The position numbers and the translations under genes were made by a program. Positions 9,453 through 17,985 of a DNA stretch of 64,000 nt are shown here, in pieces. The stretch comes from Bacteroidota bacterium (GTDB lineage Bacteria; Bacteroidota; Bacteroidia; Cytophagales; Cyclobacteriaceae). Where the stretch lies: NCBI GenBank assembly GCA_016866235.1, contig VGMW01000002.1, positions 1 through 64,000 of the forward strand, written 5' to 3'. Each line of letters begins with the position of its first letter. Position 1 is the first letter of the stretch. The notes beneath the pieces were generated by a model. It was not told the origin of the DNA. It saw only the letters and a list, made by a program, of their open reading frames with translations, and ran no database searches.

Positions 9453-9466
9453 GATTTTCCATTACT

Positions 9467-12418
9467 ATGAAAATCCTTAAAACATTACTGTTAGTTTTTG
9501 GTTCGTTGGTAGTCTTGTTATCGGCGTTAGCATTTGCTGTGCCCTATTTCTTCAAAGACGAAATAAAAGCAGCCATCGATAAGGAAATTTCAGGCGCCGT
9601 TCGCGCGGATATTGTTTATCACCCAGACCAAATCAGTTTATCCCTGTTTAAGGAATTTCCGCAACTAACCGTTTCTACGGGTGAAATTGGAGTATTCACA
9701 AGAGAGCCATTTGCAGGAGAGCATCTGTTTATCGCTGAAAATGTGAGCATAAGTCTTGACCTGTGGCAGCTCATCACTGGCGAATCCATCATTGTAAAAG
9801 GAATTATTCTCGAGAGCCCCGACATCAACCTAAAATATCTACCTGACGGAAGAGCCAACTTCGATATAGCTGTCGAATCAGAAGCTGAACCGGCATCCGA
9901 TACCAGCGCCGCTTTTTCGCTTCGGATTGATCACTGGGAATTGGTCAACGGAAAACTTTCCTACGACGATCCAACCATTCCCTTTTCCATGAACCTAAAA
10001 GGTGTTGAACACCAGGGAAGCGGAGACATCACTGAGAAGATTTTCGACCTTAAAACTTATACGGCCGCCGATACCCTATCGATGTCTTTTGATGGAACGG
10101 AGTACATAACCAACAAAAAGGCCTCGGCCGATGCCATCATCACGATCAGCGAAGACATTTCAAAGTTTACGTTTAAAGAAAATACAGGCAAGCTCAATGA
10201 CTTTGCGTTTGGTTTAGACGGCTGGTTCAAGATGAACGAGGCGTCATACGATATGGACCTGTCCATAAAATCAAAAGACAATTCTTTCAAATCCATTCTT
10301 TCGCTGGTTCCAGGAATTTACACGCAGAGTTTTACCAATCTTACAGCATCAGGAAGTGTAGATTTCTCTACCGTTTTGAAGGGAACCTTCAGCGATACTT
10401 CAATGCCCGGCTTTCGGGTAGAGACGACCATTAAAGATGGAATGTTTCGCTACCCAGATTTGCCCGAAGCGGTAAAAAATGTAAACCTTGATCTTGTCAT
10501 CAACAATACAGATGGCATAATTGACAATACCACCGTCGACCTAAAGCGTTTGCATTTAAACCTGGGGAACAACCCAATCGATGCTGCGCTAAAAATTGAA
10601 AACCTAAAAACTTTCCCTTTGAAGGCGGCGGTTAAAGCCAGCGTGAACCTCGCTGATGTAACCAAAATGTTTCCGGTTGATGGGCTCACCCTCAGGGGAA
10701 ATTTTTCACTTGACGCCAAGGCCGATGGCATTTACGATAGTGTGCGGCAAATAATTCCATCCATGAATGCGGGTTTTAGTCTGTCGGATGGTTATGCAAA
10801 AAGTAAAGACTACCCGTTTGCTGCAGAAAATCTAATGGTTAAGGGCTCCGTAATTAATCGTTCTGGAAAAATGGCTGAAACCGTTGTCGATGTGAGCAGC
10901 CTCAGCCTCATGCTGGATGGTGAACAACTGGAAGCCGCTATGCATCTCGAAAATCTCTCAGACTATACGTGGAAAGTTGCTGCTAAGGGTGGCGTTGATC
11001 TCGGAAAGATCTTAAAAATTTTTCCGGTAGAAGGAATGTCTGTTTCGGGTAAAATCAAAGCAGATGTTCAAACAAGCGGAAAATATTCAGACCTCACCGC
11101 TTCCCGGTATGACCGATTGCCCACCAGTGGCAACTTAAGCTTAAGCGATTTCAGCTACAGCTCGAATGATTTGCCGTACTCCGTAGCCATTCAGTCGGCA
11201 GCAATGATTTTTACACCTGCGTCCATTCAACTTGAAAAGTTTGAAAGCAAAATCGGGCGAAGTGATTTTAAAGCAAGAGGCAGCATTTCGAACTATCTGG
11301 CCTATGCCTTTTCTGAACAGGGCGATCTTAAGGGTTCGCTATCGCTCGAGTCTGGACTATTAGACCTGAATGAGTTCATGTCCGAAGAGGAAGGAGCTGA
11401 AGCCGATACCAGCGCCATGGGCGTTGTCCCTGTTCCTCAACGAATCGATTTTCAACTCAATTCAAAAATAAATACCATCAAGATGATGGATTATACCCTT
11501 ACCGATGCTTCGGGTGGTGTTGAAATAAAAAACGGGACTGCCAACCTGAACAACGTTCGCTTTAATATGCTTGGGGGTCGGTTTACCGTAAGTGGTTTGT
11601 ACGATCCGCGAAATCTCAAAAAACCGCTGTATAACCTGGGGCTGAAAATTGAGGATATGTCCATCCGGCAAGCTTCAAGCTCATTCAGTATGGTGAACAA
11701 GTTCGCGCCAATTGCTCAGGTAGCGAACGGAAATTTCTCACTCGACTTTAAACTCGCCGGGGCGCTTACAGAACAAATGAGCCCCGATCTAATGAGTGTT
11801 GATGCGTCCGGCCTGGTCAAAATTATTCAAGCAACCATAGCCGGCTCCAAAGCCCTGTCTGCTGTTGGCTCGGTGACCAAACTTCAAGGAACCGAACAGG
11901 TGTCGCTCAAAGACGTTTTAATCTCGGCGTCCGTAAAAGATGGTCGACTATCGGTTAAGCCATTCGACATAGCGCTGGGTAAATATGCCACCAACGTAAG
12001 TGGCTCAAGCGGACTGAACGGAGCGCTCGACTATGCCTTCAAAACACTAATTCCTGCAGAGATGGCAGGAAACCAGATTACAACCATGCTGGTGAAATCA
12101 GGAATCACACAACCAGATGCCCAGGGAAATATCCCCTTAAAAATCTCTCTTGGTGGAACCTTCTCATCACCAAAGGCGATTCTGCTTTCCGAGGAAGCAA
12201 AGGCTCAGGTCAAACAGGCCGTAGTGGAAGAGGTTCAGGAGAAAGGTAAGGAAGTAGTAAAAGAGGCGCTCCAATCCAATGAGGCCAAAAAGTTAATCGG
12301 AAATGTTTTAGGGCGCGATTCTGTTGCCAAGGATTCCTCAACGAAAACGCCCGCGGTTCAAAAAGTTCTGGAGGATAAACTGAAGGGATTGCTGCTTAAG
12401 AAGAAAAAGAAAAATTAA
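9467..12418 (+). CDS. AsmA-family protein
   Basis: This is a 983-residue inner-membrane-anchored periplasmic protein. Residues 4-30 form one membrane helix (a 'LLLVFGSLVVLLSALAFAVP' core) and the remainder is beta-rich with the AsmA pattern: an N-terminal 'KEISGAVRADIVYHPDQISLSLFKEFP' segment, repeated 'MKLDG/VKGIILESP' blocks, and a C-terminal AsmA_2-type stretch ending near residue 900. The last 80 residues are Lys/Glu-rich with a poly-Lys end. AsmA/TamB-like proteins are thought to form lipid-conducting bridges between inner and outer membranes, so a role in envelope lipid homeostasis is inferred. A -7 element precedes it and the PLP enzyme gene starts 1 bp after its stop, so the two are co-transcribed. 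Confidence 0.88.
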   Translation: MKILKTLLLVFGSLVVLLSALAFAVPYFFKDEIKAAIDKEISGAVRADIVYHPDQISLSLFKEFPQLTVSTGEIGVFTREPFAGEHLFIAENVSISLDLWQLITGESIIVKGIILESPDINLKYLPDGRANFDIAVESEAEPASDTSAAFSLRIDHWELVNGKLSYDDPTIPFSMNLKGVEHQGSGDITEKIFDLKTYTAADTLSMSFDGTEYITNKKASADAIITISEDISKFTFKENTGKLNDFAFGLDGWFKMNEASYDMDLSIKSKDNSFKSILSLVPGIYTQSFTNLTASGSVDFSTVLKGTFSDTSMPGFRVETTIKDGMFRYPDLPEAVKNVNLDLVINNTDGIIDNTTVDLKRLHLNLGNNPIDAALKIENLKTFPLKAAVKASVNLADVTKMFPVDGLTLRGNFSLDAKADGIYDSVRQIIPSMNAGFSLSDGYAKSKDYPFAAENLMVKGSVINRSGKMAETVVDVSSLSLMLDGEQLEAAMHLENLSDYTWKVAAKGGVDLGKILKIFPVEGMSVSGKIKADVQTSGKYSDLTASRYDRLPTSGNLSLSDFSYSSNDLPYSVAIQSAAMIFTPASIQLEKFESKIGRSDFKARGSISNYLAYAFSEQGDLKGSLSLESGLLDLNEFMSEEEGAEADTSAMGVVPVPQRIDFQLNSKINTIKMMDYTLTDASGGVEIKNGTANLNNVRFNMLGGRFTVSGLYDPRNLKKPLYNLGLKIEDMSIRQASSSFSMVNKFAPIAQVANGNFSLDFKLAGALTEQMSPDLMSVDASGLVKIIQATIAGSKALSAVGSVTKLQGTEQVSLKDVLISASVKDGRLSVKPFDIALGKYATNVSGSSGLNGALDYAFKTLIPAEMAGNQITTMLVKSGITQPDAQGNIPLKISLGGTFSSPKAILLSEEAKAQVKQAVVEEVQEKGKEVVKEALQSNEAKKLIGNVLGRDSVAKDSSTKTPAVQKVLEDKLKGLLLKKKKKN

Positions 12419-12419
12419 A

Positions 12420-13349
12420 TTGTTTTTACCCTACCAGGAGCCTGAGTGTCTTACGCTGGAGTTACCTGAAATTGCTCTTCGAGAAGTTTCAGTAAAAATC
12501 TTACGTGAAGATCAAAACCATGAGGAGGTTTCCGGTAACAAATGGTGGAGGCTTAAGTACAATCTTCTGCAAGCGTCTATGGAGCGCAAGCCCATTCTGA
12601 CTTTTGGGGGCGCTTTTTCAAATCATCTTTATGCAACAGCGGCGGCCGCCGCTTGTTTGAAAATTCCATCCATTGGAATTGTACGGGGCGGTCCATTCCC
12701 AACACCGGGGCCAACACTTGAATTTGTCAGGCAAAAGGGAATGGCCCTACACCATATTTCCAAAGAAAAGTACCGTGAAAAGGAGTCTGAGGAAGTCATT
12801 AAGGAGCTTCATGGATTGTTCGGTGAATTTTTAGTTGTACCGGAGGGTGGGAGCAATGAAGCGGCAATCAGAGGCTGCGAAGAGTGGGGACAAAAACTCT
12901 TGTCCACCTACGACTTTGATGTGGTTTGTCTGCCCGTGGGTTCTGGAGGAACCGTGTCGGGTTTAATTAAGGCCTTTGGCGGTCGTAAAGAAGTGATTGG
13001 ATTCAGTGCATTGAAAGATGGCGCACAACTCGTTGAGGTTATTAAGAAATTGTCAGAAAATTCTTCAAACCGCTGGCAAATTGAATCAGGCTTTCATTTT
13101 GGTGGTTATGCAAAGACCAAACCTGTATTGATTGATTTCATGCAGAAAATTTATGCTGACAAAAAATTGCCGCTCGATGCGGTTTATACTTCAAAGGCTC
13201 TTTGGGGTTTGCTGGCGTTGATAGAAATGGGTCGTTTTACGCCTGGGCAAAAGATTCTCTTCATCCACACGGGTGGACTTCAGGGCAATCTGGGGTTTTT
13301 CAATTCAAAGTTTCCTGGGGTGTTACGAAGTCACCGCGCAAAAGCCTGA
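12420..13349 (+). CDS. ACC deaminase / D-cysteine desulfhydrase family PLP enzyme
   Basis: This is a 309-residue fold-type II PLP enzyme. The PLP-binding Lys is in SGNKWWRLKYNL near residue 40, the nucleophile-loop motif GGAFSNHLYA follows, and a glycine-rich PVGSGGTVSG phosphate loop lies near residue 178. The family includes 1-aminocyclopropane-1-carboxylate deaminase and D-cysteine desulfhydrase; in non-plant-associated bacteria the second activity is the usual guess, but the sequence alone does not decide. The TTG start at 12420 is the only codon giving the conserved N-terminus and lies 1 bp after the AsmA stop, suggesting translational coupling. Its last 50 bp overlap the 3' end of the convergent TPR gene, so the two mRNAs are complementary there. 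Confidence 0.87.
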   Translation: MFLPYQEPECLTLELPEIALREVSVKILREDQNHEEVSGNKWWRLKYNLLQASMERKPILTFGGAFSNHLYATAAAAACLKIPSIGIVRGGPFPTPGPTLEFVRQKGMALHHISKEKYREKESEEVIKELHGLFGEFLVVPEGGSNEAAIRGCEEWGQKLLSTYDFDVVCLPVGSGGTVSGLIKAFGGRKEVIGFSALKDGAQLVEVIKKLSENSSNRWQIESGFHFGGYAKTKPVLIDFMQKIYADKKLPLDAVYTSKALWGLLALIEMGRFTPGQKILFIHTGGLQGNLGFFNSKFPGVLRSHRAKA

Positions 13350-15261
13350 ATCTTTTTCTTGCTTCAGCAGCATAAACGCTGCCGGGGTGATTGGTCAGCA
13401 GCTCTTTATACCACTCCATTGCTTTGTCAGGGTTTTTTAAATCGCGCTCATAAATTTCTGCGGTCATAAATACCGCGTCGTCGCACCAGACATCGGCGCA
13501 ATGCTGTTTCAATATTTTGTCCAACATTCGGATAGCGCCTTCATAATCTCCCCTCTTTCTAAAGATTTTTGCCCTCAACCAAAACACATCGTCCTGGATG
13601 GGCTTGAGGTCTGCGTTGTCGCTTACTTTTACCGTTACAGAATCGCCTTTTTCGATGAGGCTTAGTCCAACCAGCTTGGCCTTTGGCAAAAACGAGGCGT
13701 CCTTTTTAAAATTTTTTCTTCGGCTTTCCTGTGTCATCAGATCAAGAACCTCAGTGGCTTCCTCTGTACGATTTTGAAAAATCAACATCTCTGCGGCTGA
13801 GTAAATTTTAAGTGCTGTGCCAAGCGTGTCGGTTAGTGTGTTTTCCTTTATACGCAGACTAAGGTCAATGGCGTCATTGGATATTTCACGGCTGGTAGCC
13901 TGTTTGAGAATATCCAACTGTTCTTCGGCGAGCTTAAAATCCCCTTTAAAATAAGACAGCCGCGCGTTCCGAAGTTTGGCTTCATAACCAGCCGGTGATT
14001 CCTTTTGCATTTTCTCCACCTGAGCATAAAGGAGCGCCGATTCCCAATATTCATCACGGATCAAATAAATATCACCAAGCTCAAGTTTGGCCCTTGCTTT
14101 AATTGGGGCGGGTACGCGAAGATTTATGATCAGCCTGTTGAGAAGCGTGCTCGCAGAGTCAAGACGGTTCAAATAAAAAGCATAGAGCCGGGCCTGACTA
14201 ATAGCGGCCTCGTACGAATTGTTGTTCGTTGGAAAGCGTGCTGAGAAACCACTGTAGCTGTTGATCACGAGCGCAACAGAATCCTTGTTGACCGGAGAAA
14301 CGCGCACCACCTGTTCTTCCATGGCCTTTATATATCCAAGGGCTGACGGTGAAAATAAATCGCTGTTTGGATAACCGTTCGTTATAAAGCGATAACAAGA
14401 CTGAGCGGTTTGAAAATCACGGTTGTTAAAAGCTATCTGAGCAAGCTCAAAAGTTTTTACAGGATTGCCACCGCTAAATCGTCTGTCGTAAGCTTTTGAT
14501 TGAATTGCGGCGCCATAAAAATCTTTTTTCTGGATATAAGTCCAAATTAATAGATCCGCAAAAACATCCGAGTCAGGATTACTCTGGATCCTGGAAAGCA
14601 GGGATTGTTGAAGGGCATCCTGATCCTCCGAAGTAGTGAGAAACATTTGTAAAACATTCTTTATGTATCCAATGTTTGACGGGGTTTGGGTTACATAAAG
14701 TAGATACTCATCAACCATTTCTGTGGTTTTTCCCATAGCCCTAAGTGCGTTGGCTAATTCCAGAGCATAGAGGGCAAAGATTTGCGTTCGTTTTCTTCCC
14801 TCGCGATAGGTGGCTACGGCATATGCGGGTAGTCGGCGGTTTAGAAAGTAATCAGCGATGAGTCTGATCTGGTATTGATCTTCGGCCCGTGTCTTTATAA
14901 TTTCAAAAAACTTCTTTTCAGCATCTTCAAGTTTGCCTTGCTTAAGAAGTACATAAGCTTGGTCGAGCAAGAATGTTGGATTAGCCAAGTTTGATTTCGC
15001 GAGCCTCTCTGATAGATCCGTGGCTTCTCGGTACTTAGCCATATCAACCAAAAGATTGAAGAAGGATGGATATATCTGTAGGAGATTGGTCTGATCCTTG
15101 GTTAATGCTTTAAACGTTTGATAGGCCTTTTCTTTTTCGCCCTTTTGAACGTATTCATTGCCAAGTTGAATCTCTGACTGTTGACCTAAGAGATTAGTAA
15201 AGGATAAACACACTACTATTAGTATTAAATATTTATATATATAAGATATAATAGTAATCAT
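13300..15261 (-). CDS. Exported tetratricopeptide-repeat protein
   Basis: This is a 653-residue protein with an N-terminal signal peptide (hydrophobic 'YLILIVVCLSFTNLLG', cleavage near residue 26) followed by a solenoid of TPR-like helix pairs along its whole length; clear repeats are seen around residues 30-130 and again near the end ('GDYEGAIRMLDKIL', 'PDKAMEWYKELLTNHPGSVYAAEARKRF'). The C-terminal pair resembles the TPR of Tol-Pal accessory and BamD-like proteins, which suggests a periplasmic scaffold, but no partner is visible. Its promoter region is the 241-bp gap that also contains DnaA-box-like sites. The gene overlaps the convergent deaminase gene by 50 bp. Confidence 0.82.
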   Translation of the reverse strand: MITIISYIYKYLILIVVCLSFTNLLGQQSEIQLGNEYVQKGEKEKAYQTFKALTKDQTNLLQIYPSFFNLLVDMAKYREATDLSERLAKSNLANPTFLLDQAYVLLKQGKLEDAEKKFFEIIKTRAEDQYQIRLIADYFLNRRLPAYAVATYREGRKRTQIFALYALELANALRAMGKTTEMVDEYLLYVTQTPSNIGYIKNVLQMFLTTSEDQDALQQSLLSRIQSNPDSDVFADLLIWTYIQKKDFYGAAIQSKAYDRRFSGGNPVKTFELAQIAFNNRDFQTAQSCYRFITNGYPNSDLFSPSALGYIKAMEEQVVRVSPVNKDSVALVINSYSGFSARFPTNNNSYEAAISQARLYAFYLNRLDSASTLLNRLIINLRVPAPIKARAKLELGDIYLIRDEYWESALLYAQVEKMQKESPAGYEAKLRNARLSYFKGDFKLAEEQLDILKQATSREISNDAIDLSLRIKENTLTDTLGTALKIYSAAEMLIFQNRTEEATEVLDLMTQESRRKNFKKDASFLPKAKLVGLSLIEKGDSVTVKVSDNADLKPIQDDVFWLRAKIFRKRGDYEGAIRMLDKILKQHCADVWCDDAVFMTAEIYERDLKNPDKAMEWYKELLTNHPGSVYAAEARKRFRLLRGDFVTPQETLN

Positions 15262-15502
15262 AAGGGGTGTTGAATTGTGTACAACCTTCGGTCTGTTGAG
15301 GAATTGTTAGTGTATATAGTTTTTTAGGTTTTGATTTCCTTGGTCTTGCTTAATAAAAGCATCCTCACGCAAAGTTATGCACAATGTTGATGGATGTATT
15401 CTACAATTGTTGAATGTTAATAGGGTGATTCAGTTACTTACTTTTCATTGCTGATTGTTGTCAACTTTCTCCATATAACCTGTCGTGGTAGTTGTCCACA
15501 AG
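15262..15502. other. Intergenic region with three DnaA-box-like 9-mers (candidate origin element) and the TPR-gene promoter
   Basis: This non-coding gap holds TTATGCACA at 15375-15383 (fits TTATNCACA), TTGTCCACA at 15492-15500 (one mismatch from TTATCCACA) and, on the minus strand, TTGTACACA at 15276-15284 (one mismatch). Between them lies an AT-rich stretch (about 15305-15360) that could unwind. On the minus strand TAACTTTG (15370-15377) matches the TAnnTTTG -7 promoter element and could drive the TPR gene. Clustered DnaA boxes beside an AT-rich tract and within 5 kb of two ParB-type sites fit an origin or a DnaA-regulated promoter. The boxes were found by eye and no perfect TTATCCACA is present. 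Confidence 0.35.
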
Positions 15503-17119
15503 TTATTCAGGATCCCAGCTAACTGTTAACTCCCAATTTGCTCGTAGAGGTATTTTCCTGTCTCCGTTTTCGTTACGGTAATAGGTGATTTTTTCAGGGG
15601 GCCGTTTATTTGTTGGGTGCCCTGGATCCCAGGAGTTATTACCGTTCGTATCATGAATAGCCCGTAGACTGATATTTTCAGGGGGTAGGTTTTTAAATAG
15701 AATTCTTTTTCGCAAGGGTTCCTGGTGAATGATTTCTCCCTTTTCATTGAGGGCCTGGATTAAAACCTTGTCGGAGTTTTTCGCAGACTCTAATATTAAT
15801 CTGGCCATTGTTGCCTGTTTTCTAGCCGGTATCTTGATTGTTAGTGCCGTAGATGAATCATTAAATATTGAAACGAAGGTGGCTGCTGGTAAACCGACTG
15901 AGACGTCTGTGTTCTTTATAGAGTCTGGCAGTTGGATTTGTGTGACAATTTCCACCTTTCTATAGATGCTGTCGTATTGGGCAGAAAATTTCCTTTTAAA
16001 CAGAGGAATGGTATCCTTTAAAACCAGAAGAGAATCTTGCAGTTGTTTAACCAATGGAAGGTTGGTGTTTAGTGTTATGCTTGAATTTGGTTCGCCTTCA
16101 AAGTTTCTCGTTTTTATAACACTCAATTTGAAAATTTCTTTTATCGGCTTTTGAGGGGTTTGTTTGATGTAGAATGTACTGTCAGCCACGAATCCTGCGC
16201 TGTCGAGGACGCTAAGCTTTACCCGGGCACTGTCTCCAACAACTGTCTCAGGGTAATAGAGAATTTCATTTTGTGTTTGCGCAAACTGACTTAAAATTTT
16301 TTTGTCGCCCGTAAGGTTGGTGAGCTTATAGCCGACAATGTTTTTGTTTAATCTGATGATCCCATAGTTCGAGATGTTTCTGTAGCTGTTTATTTTTAAT
16401 GGGCGCGCATCAAGCTTTGTTGCAAAAAGTTTAATGCTATCTTTTTGATGGTGTGTTTTAATCGTGTCATTTAGAAAAGCAATCAGCTCCGTCTGTGAGT
16501 CAGCTCTTAGGTTTTTATTTTTATCCTCGAAAGCGTAGATAAAATATTTCCCTGGTTTTAGGTTGGTAAGTGAAAACCTACCTCGTTTATCTGTTCTTGT
16601 AAAGATGCCGGGCTGTGACTTGAGTATATTGAAGGTGTCTGATTGATATATGGCCACAGTTATTTTTTCAGCCGGTACATCCTCGGGCCATTTTTGTACA
16701 CGCCCGTGAATTTTTAGAGAGTCAATAAATTCACCGGTACTAAAGGCTAGTTTAAGATCCTCGGCCGGGTTTGCTTCATTGAGGTCTACAATGGCCTGCC
16801 TGAAAGCAATGCTATAAGTTATCCCTGATTCAAATGGCTTTGAGGGCCTTATTATTACTGAGTTTTTTCTAGCAAGGAATTGGGTTTCCTTTCCGGTGCT
16901 CGGTGTGATTATGATTTCTTCTTTGGCATTCTTCAAAGCGATTGCTTCGTCAAAGATTAGTTCAACATTAGCGCCTTGATATTTCACCTCCTCGTTCGAT
17001 GGAATTGATTTTATCAGTGTGGGCGGAATCGTGTCTTTTGGTCCGCCTGTTGGCGGCACCACATTTGCGCAACCGGTTAAGATTAGTGATATAACGATGA
17101 CAAAAAAGATCCTCAGCAT
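15503..17119 (-). CDS. Ig-like (Big_5/SbsA-type) domain lipoprotein
   Basis: This is a 538-residue lipoprotein: a signal peptide with lipobox LTGC (lipid Cys17), then the signature 'PPTGGPKDTIPPT' leading into a bacterial Ig-like domain (about residues 28-135, with the 'VELIFDEAI...I.I.P' core). A second beta domain around 150-240 resembles a carboxypeptidase-regulatory fold ('FSLTNLKPGKYFIYAFEDKN'), and a similar strand pattern recurs at the C-terminus ('LRAIHDTNGNNSWDPG', an EF-hand-like Asp/Asn loop). Proteins of this build are widespread in Bacteroidota and uncharacterised; a surface or periplasmic structural role is inferred. The ATG overlaps the methyltransferase stop by 7 bp, so it is the last gene of the mnmG operon. 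Confidence 0.8.
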   Translation of the reverse strand: MLRIFFVIVISLILTGCANVVPPTGGPKDTIPPTLIKSIPSNEEVKYQGANVELIFDEAIALKNAKEEIIITPSTGKETQFLARKNSVIIRPSKPFESGITYSIAFRQAIVDLNEANPAEDLKLAFSTGEFIDSLKIHGRVQKWPEDVPAEKITVAIYQSDTFNILKSQPGIFTRTDKRGRFSLTNLKPGKYFIYAFEDKNKNLRADSQTELIAFLNDTIKTHHQKDSIKLFATKLDARPLKINSYRNISNYGIIRLNKNIVGYKLTNLTGDKKILSQFAQTQNEILYYPETVVGDSARVKLSVLDSAGFVADSTFYIKQTPQKPIKEIFKLSVIKTRNFEGEPNSSITLNTNLPLVKQLQDSLLVLKDTIPLFKRKFSAQYDSIYRKVEIVTQIQLPDSIKNTDVSVGLPAATFVSIFNDSSTALTIKIPARKQATMARLILESAKNSDKVLIQALNEKGEIIHQEPLRKRILFKNLPPENISLRAIHDTNGNNSWDPGHPTNKRPPEKITYYRNENGDRKIPLRANWELTVSWDPE

Positions 17120-17985
17120 TTCTGGAAGATAAAGATATTGCTTGAGTAATTCTTAGTTCGCCGCGCCATGATGTTTGATACGCCCCCCGTAATGAAGGCT
17201 CTTAGGTAGCTCAATAAATCAGTTTGACCTTTTATGTATTTCTCGCTTAGCAGGCTGACATAATAAGAGTCAAGTTTCATCGGGTGGCCGCCTTCATATT
17301 TCCAGCCTGATTTTTCTGCAACGTTTATTAAGGACTTTTTAGTGAAATGATGTAAGTGACGCGGAACATCATATCCAGCCCAATATTTTTTGTAATGGTC
17401 TGCATCGTAACTTTTATAGTTTGGCACAGCGACGATCAATAAACCATTTCTGGGGGCAAGTTCATTAAGCCTCTTTAATTCAAGCGTTGGGTTCTTCGTG
17501 TGTTCTAGTACATGCCAGAGGGTTACCAGATCGTAACGTCCTCTTATTTCTTCGGCTGACTTGGTTATAGGTATGCCTGTTTTTTTCTCAGCTTCTTTTC
17601 TAGCCTCGTGATTAGGCTCTAATCCCATTATCGTCCAGCCCCTTCCTTTCATATAAGTTAAGAATGCCCCCGTTCCGCATCCATAGTCTAATAGGCTTCC
17701 TGGATTCTTCTTATATCTTGAAATGATTTTGTGCTTGTATCGAAGCATCAATAGCCGTGATACTTTGTACAGTTGTACGAGGAGGCCTCCTCCTTGATCG
17801 GTGTGTGAGTAGTATTCTTTGGAGTTGTAGTAGGAGCTTGTGTCATTGTTTTCTGGAAAATTTGTGGCGCCATGTCCACAGTCATTGCAAAAGCTGACTA
17901 TGAATTTTTTCTTCGACAGAAAGTGATCAGTTATTTCCTGATCTGTTAGCTCCATCGATCCACAAGCAGGACATTTTAAGCTCAC
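17113..17985 (-). CDS. Class I SAM-dependent methyltransferase with N-terminal zinc ribbon
   Basis: The 290-residue protein begins with a two-knuckle zinc ribbon (CPACG at residue 5 and CNDCG near 32) and then a class I methyltransferase domain with SAM-binding motif I LDYGCGTGAFLTYM at about residue 95 and 'LWHVLEHTKNP' as the motif following strand 4. A histidine-rich 'VPRHLHHFTKKSL' segment near residue 200 is typical of the Methyltransf_23/UbiG-like family, which modifies small molecules or sugars. The ATG overlaps the mnmG stop by 4 bp (ATGA) and the Ig-like gene overlaps its end, so it is co-translated within the operon. The substrate is unknown; the zinc ribbon hints at NovP-like or polysaccharide methyltransferases rather than a tRNA enzyme. 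Confidence 0.82.
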   Translation of the reverse strand: MSLKCPACGSMELTDQEITDHFLSKKKFIVSFCNDCGHGATNFPENNDTSSYYNSKEYYSHTDQGGGLLVQLYKVSRLLMLRYKHKIISRYKKNPGSLLDYGCGTGAFLTYMKGRGWTIMGLEPNHEARKEAEKKTGIPITKSAEEIRGRYDLVTLWHVLEHTKNPTLELKRLNELAPRNGLLIVAVPNYKSYDADHYKKYWAGYDVPRHLHHFTKKSLINVAEKSGWKYEGGHPMKLDSYYVSLLSEKYIKGQTDLLSYLRAFITGGVSNIMARRTKNYSSNIFIFQKC

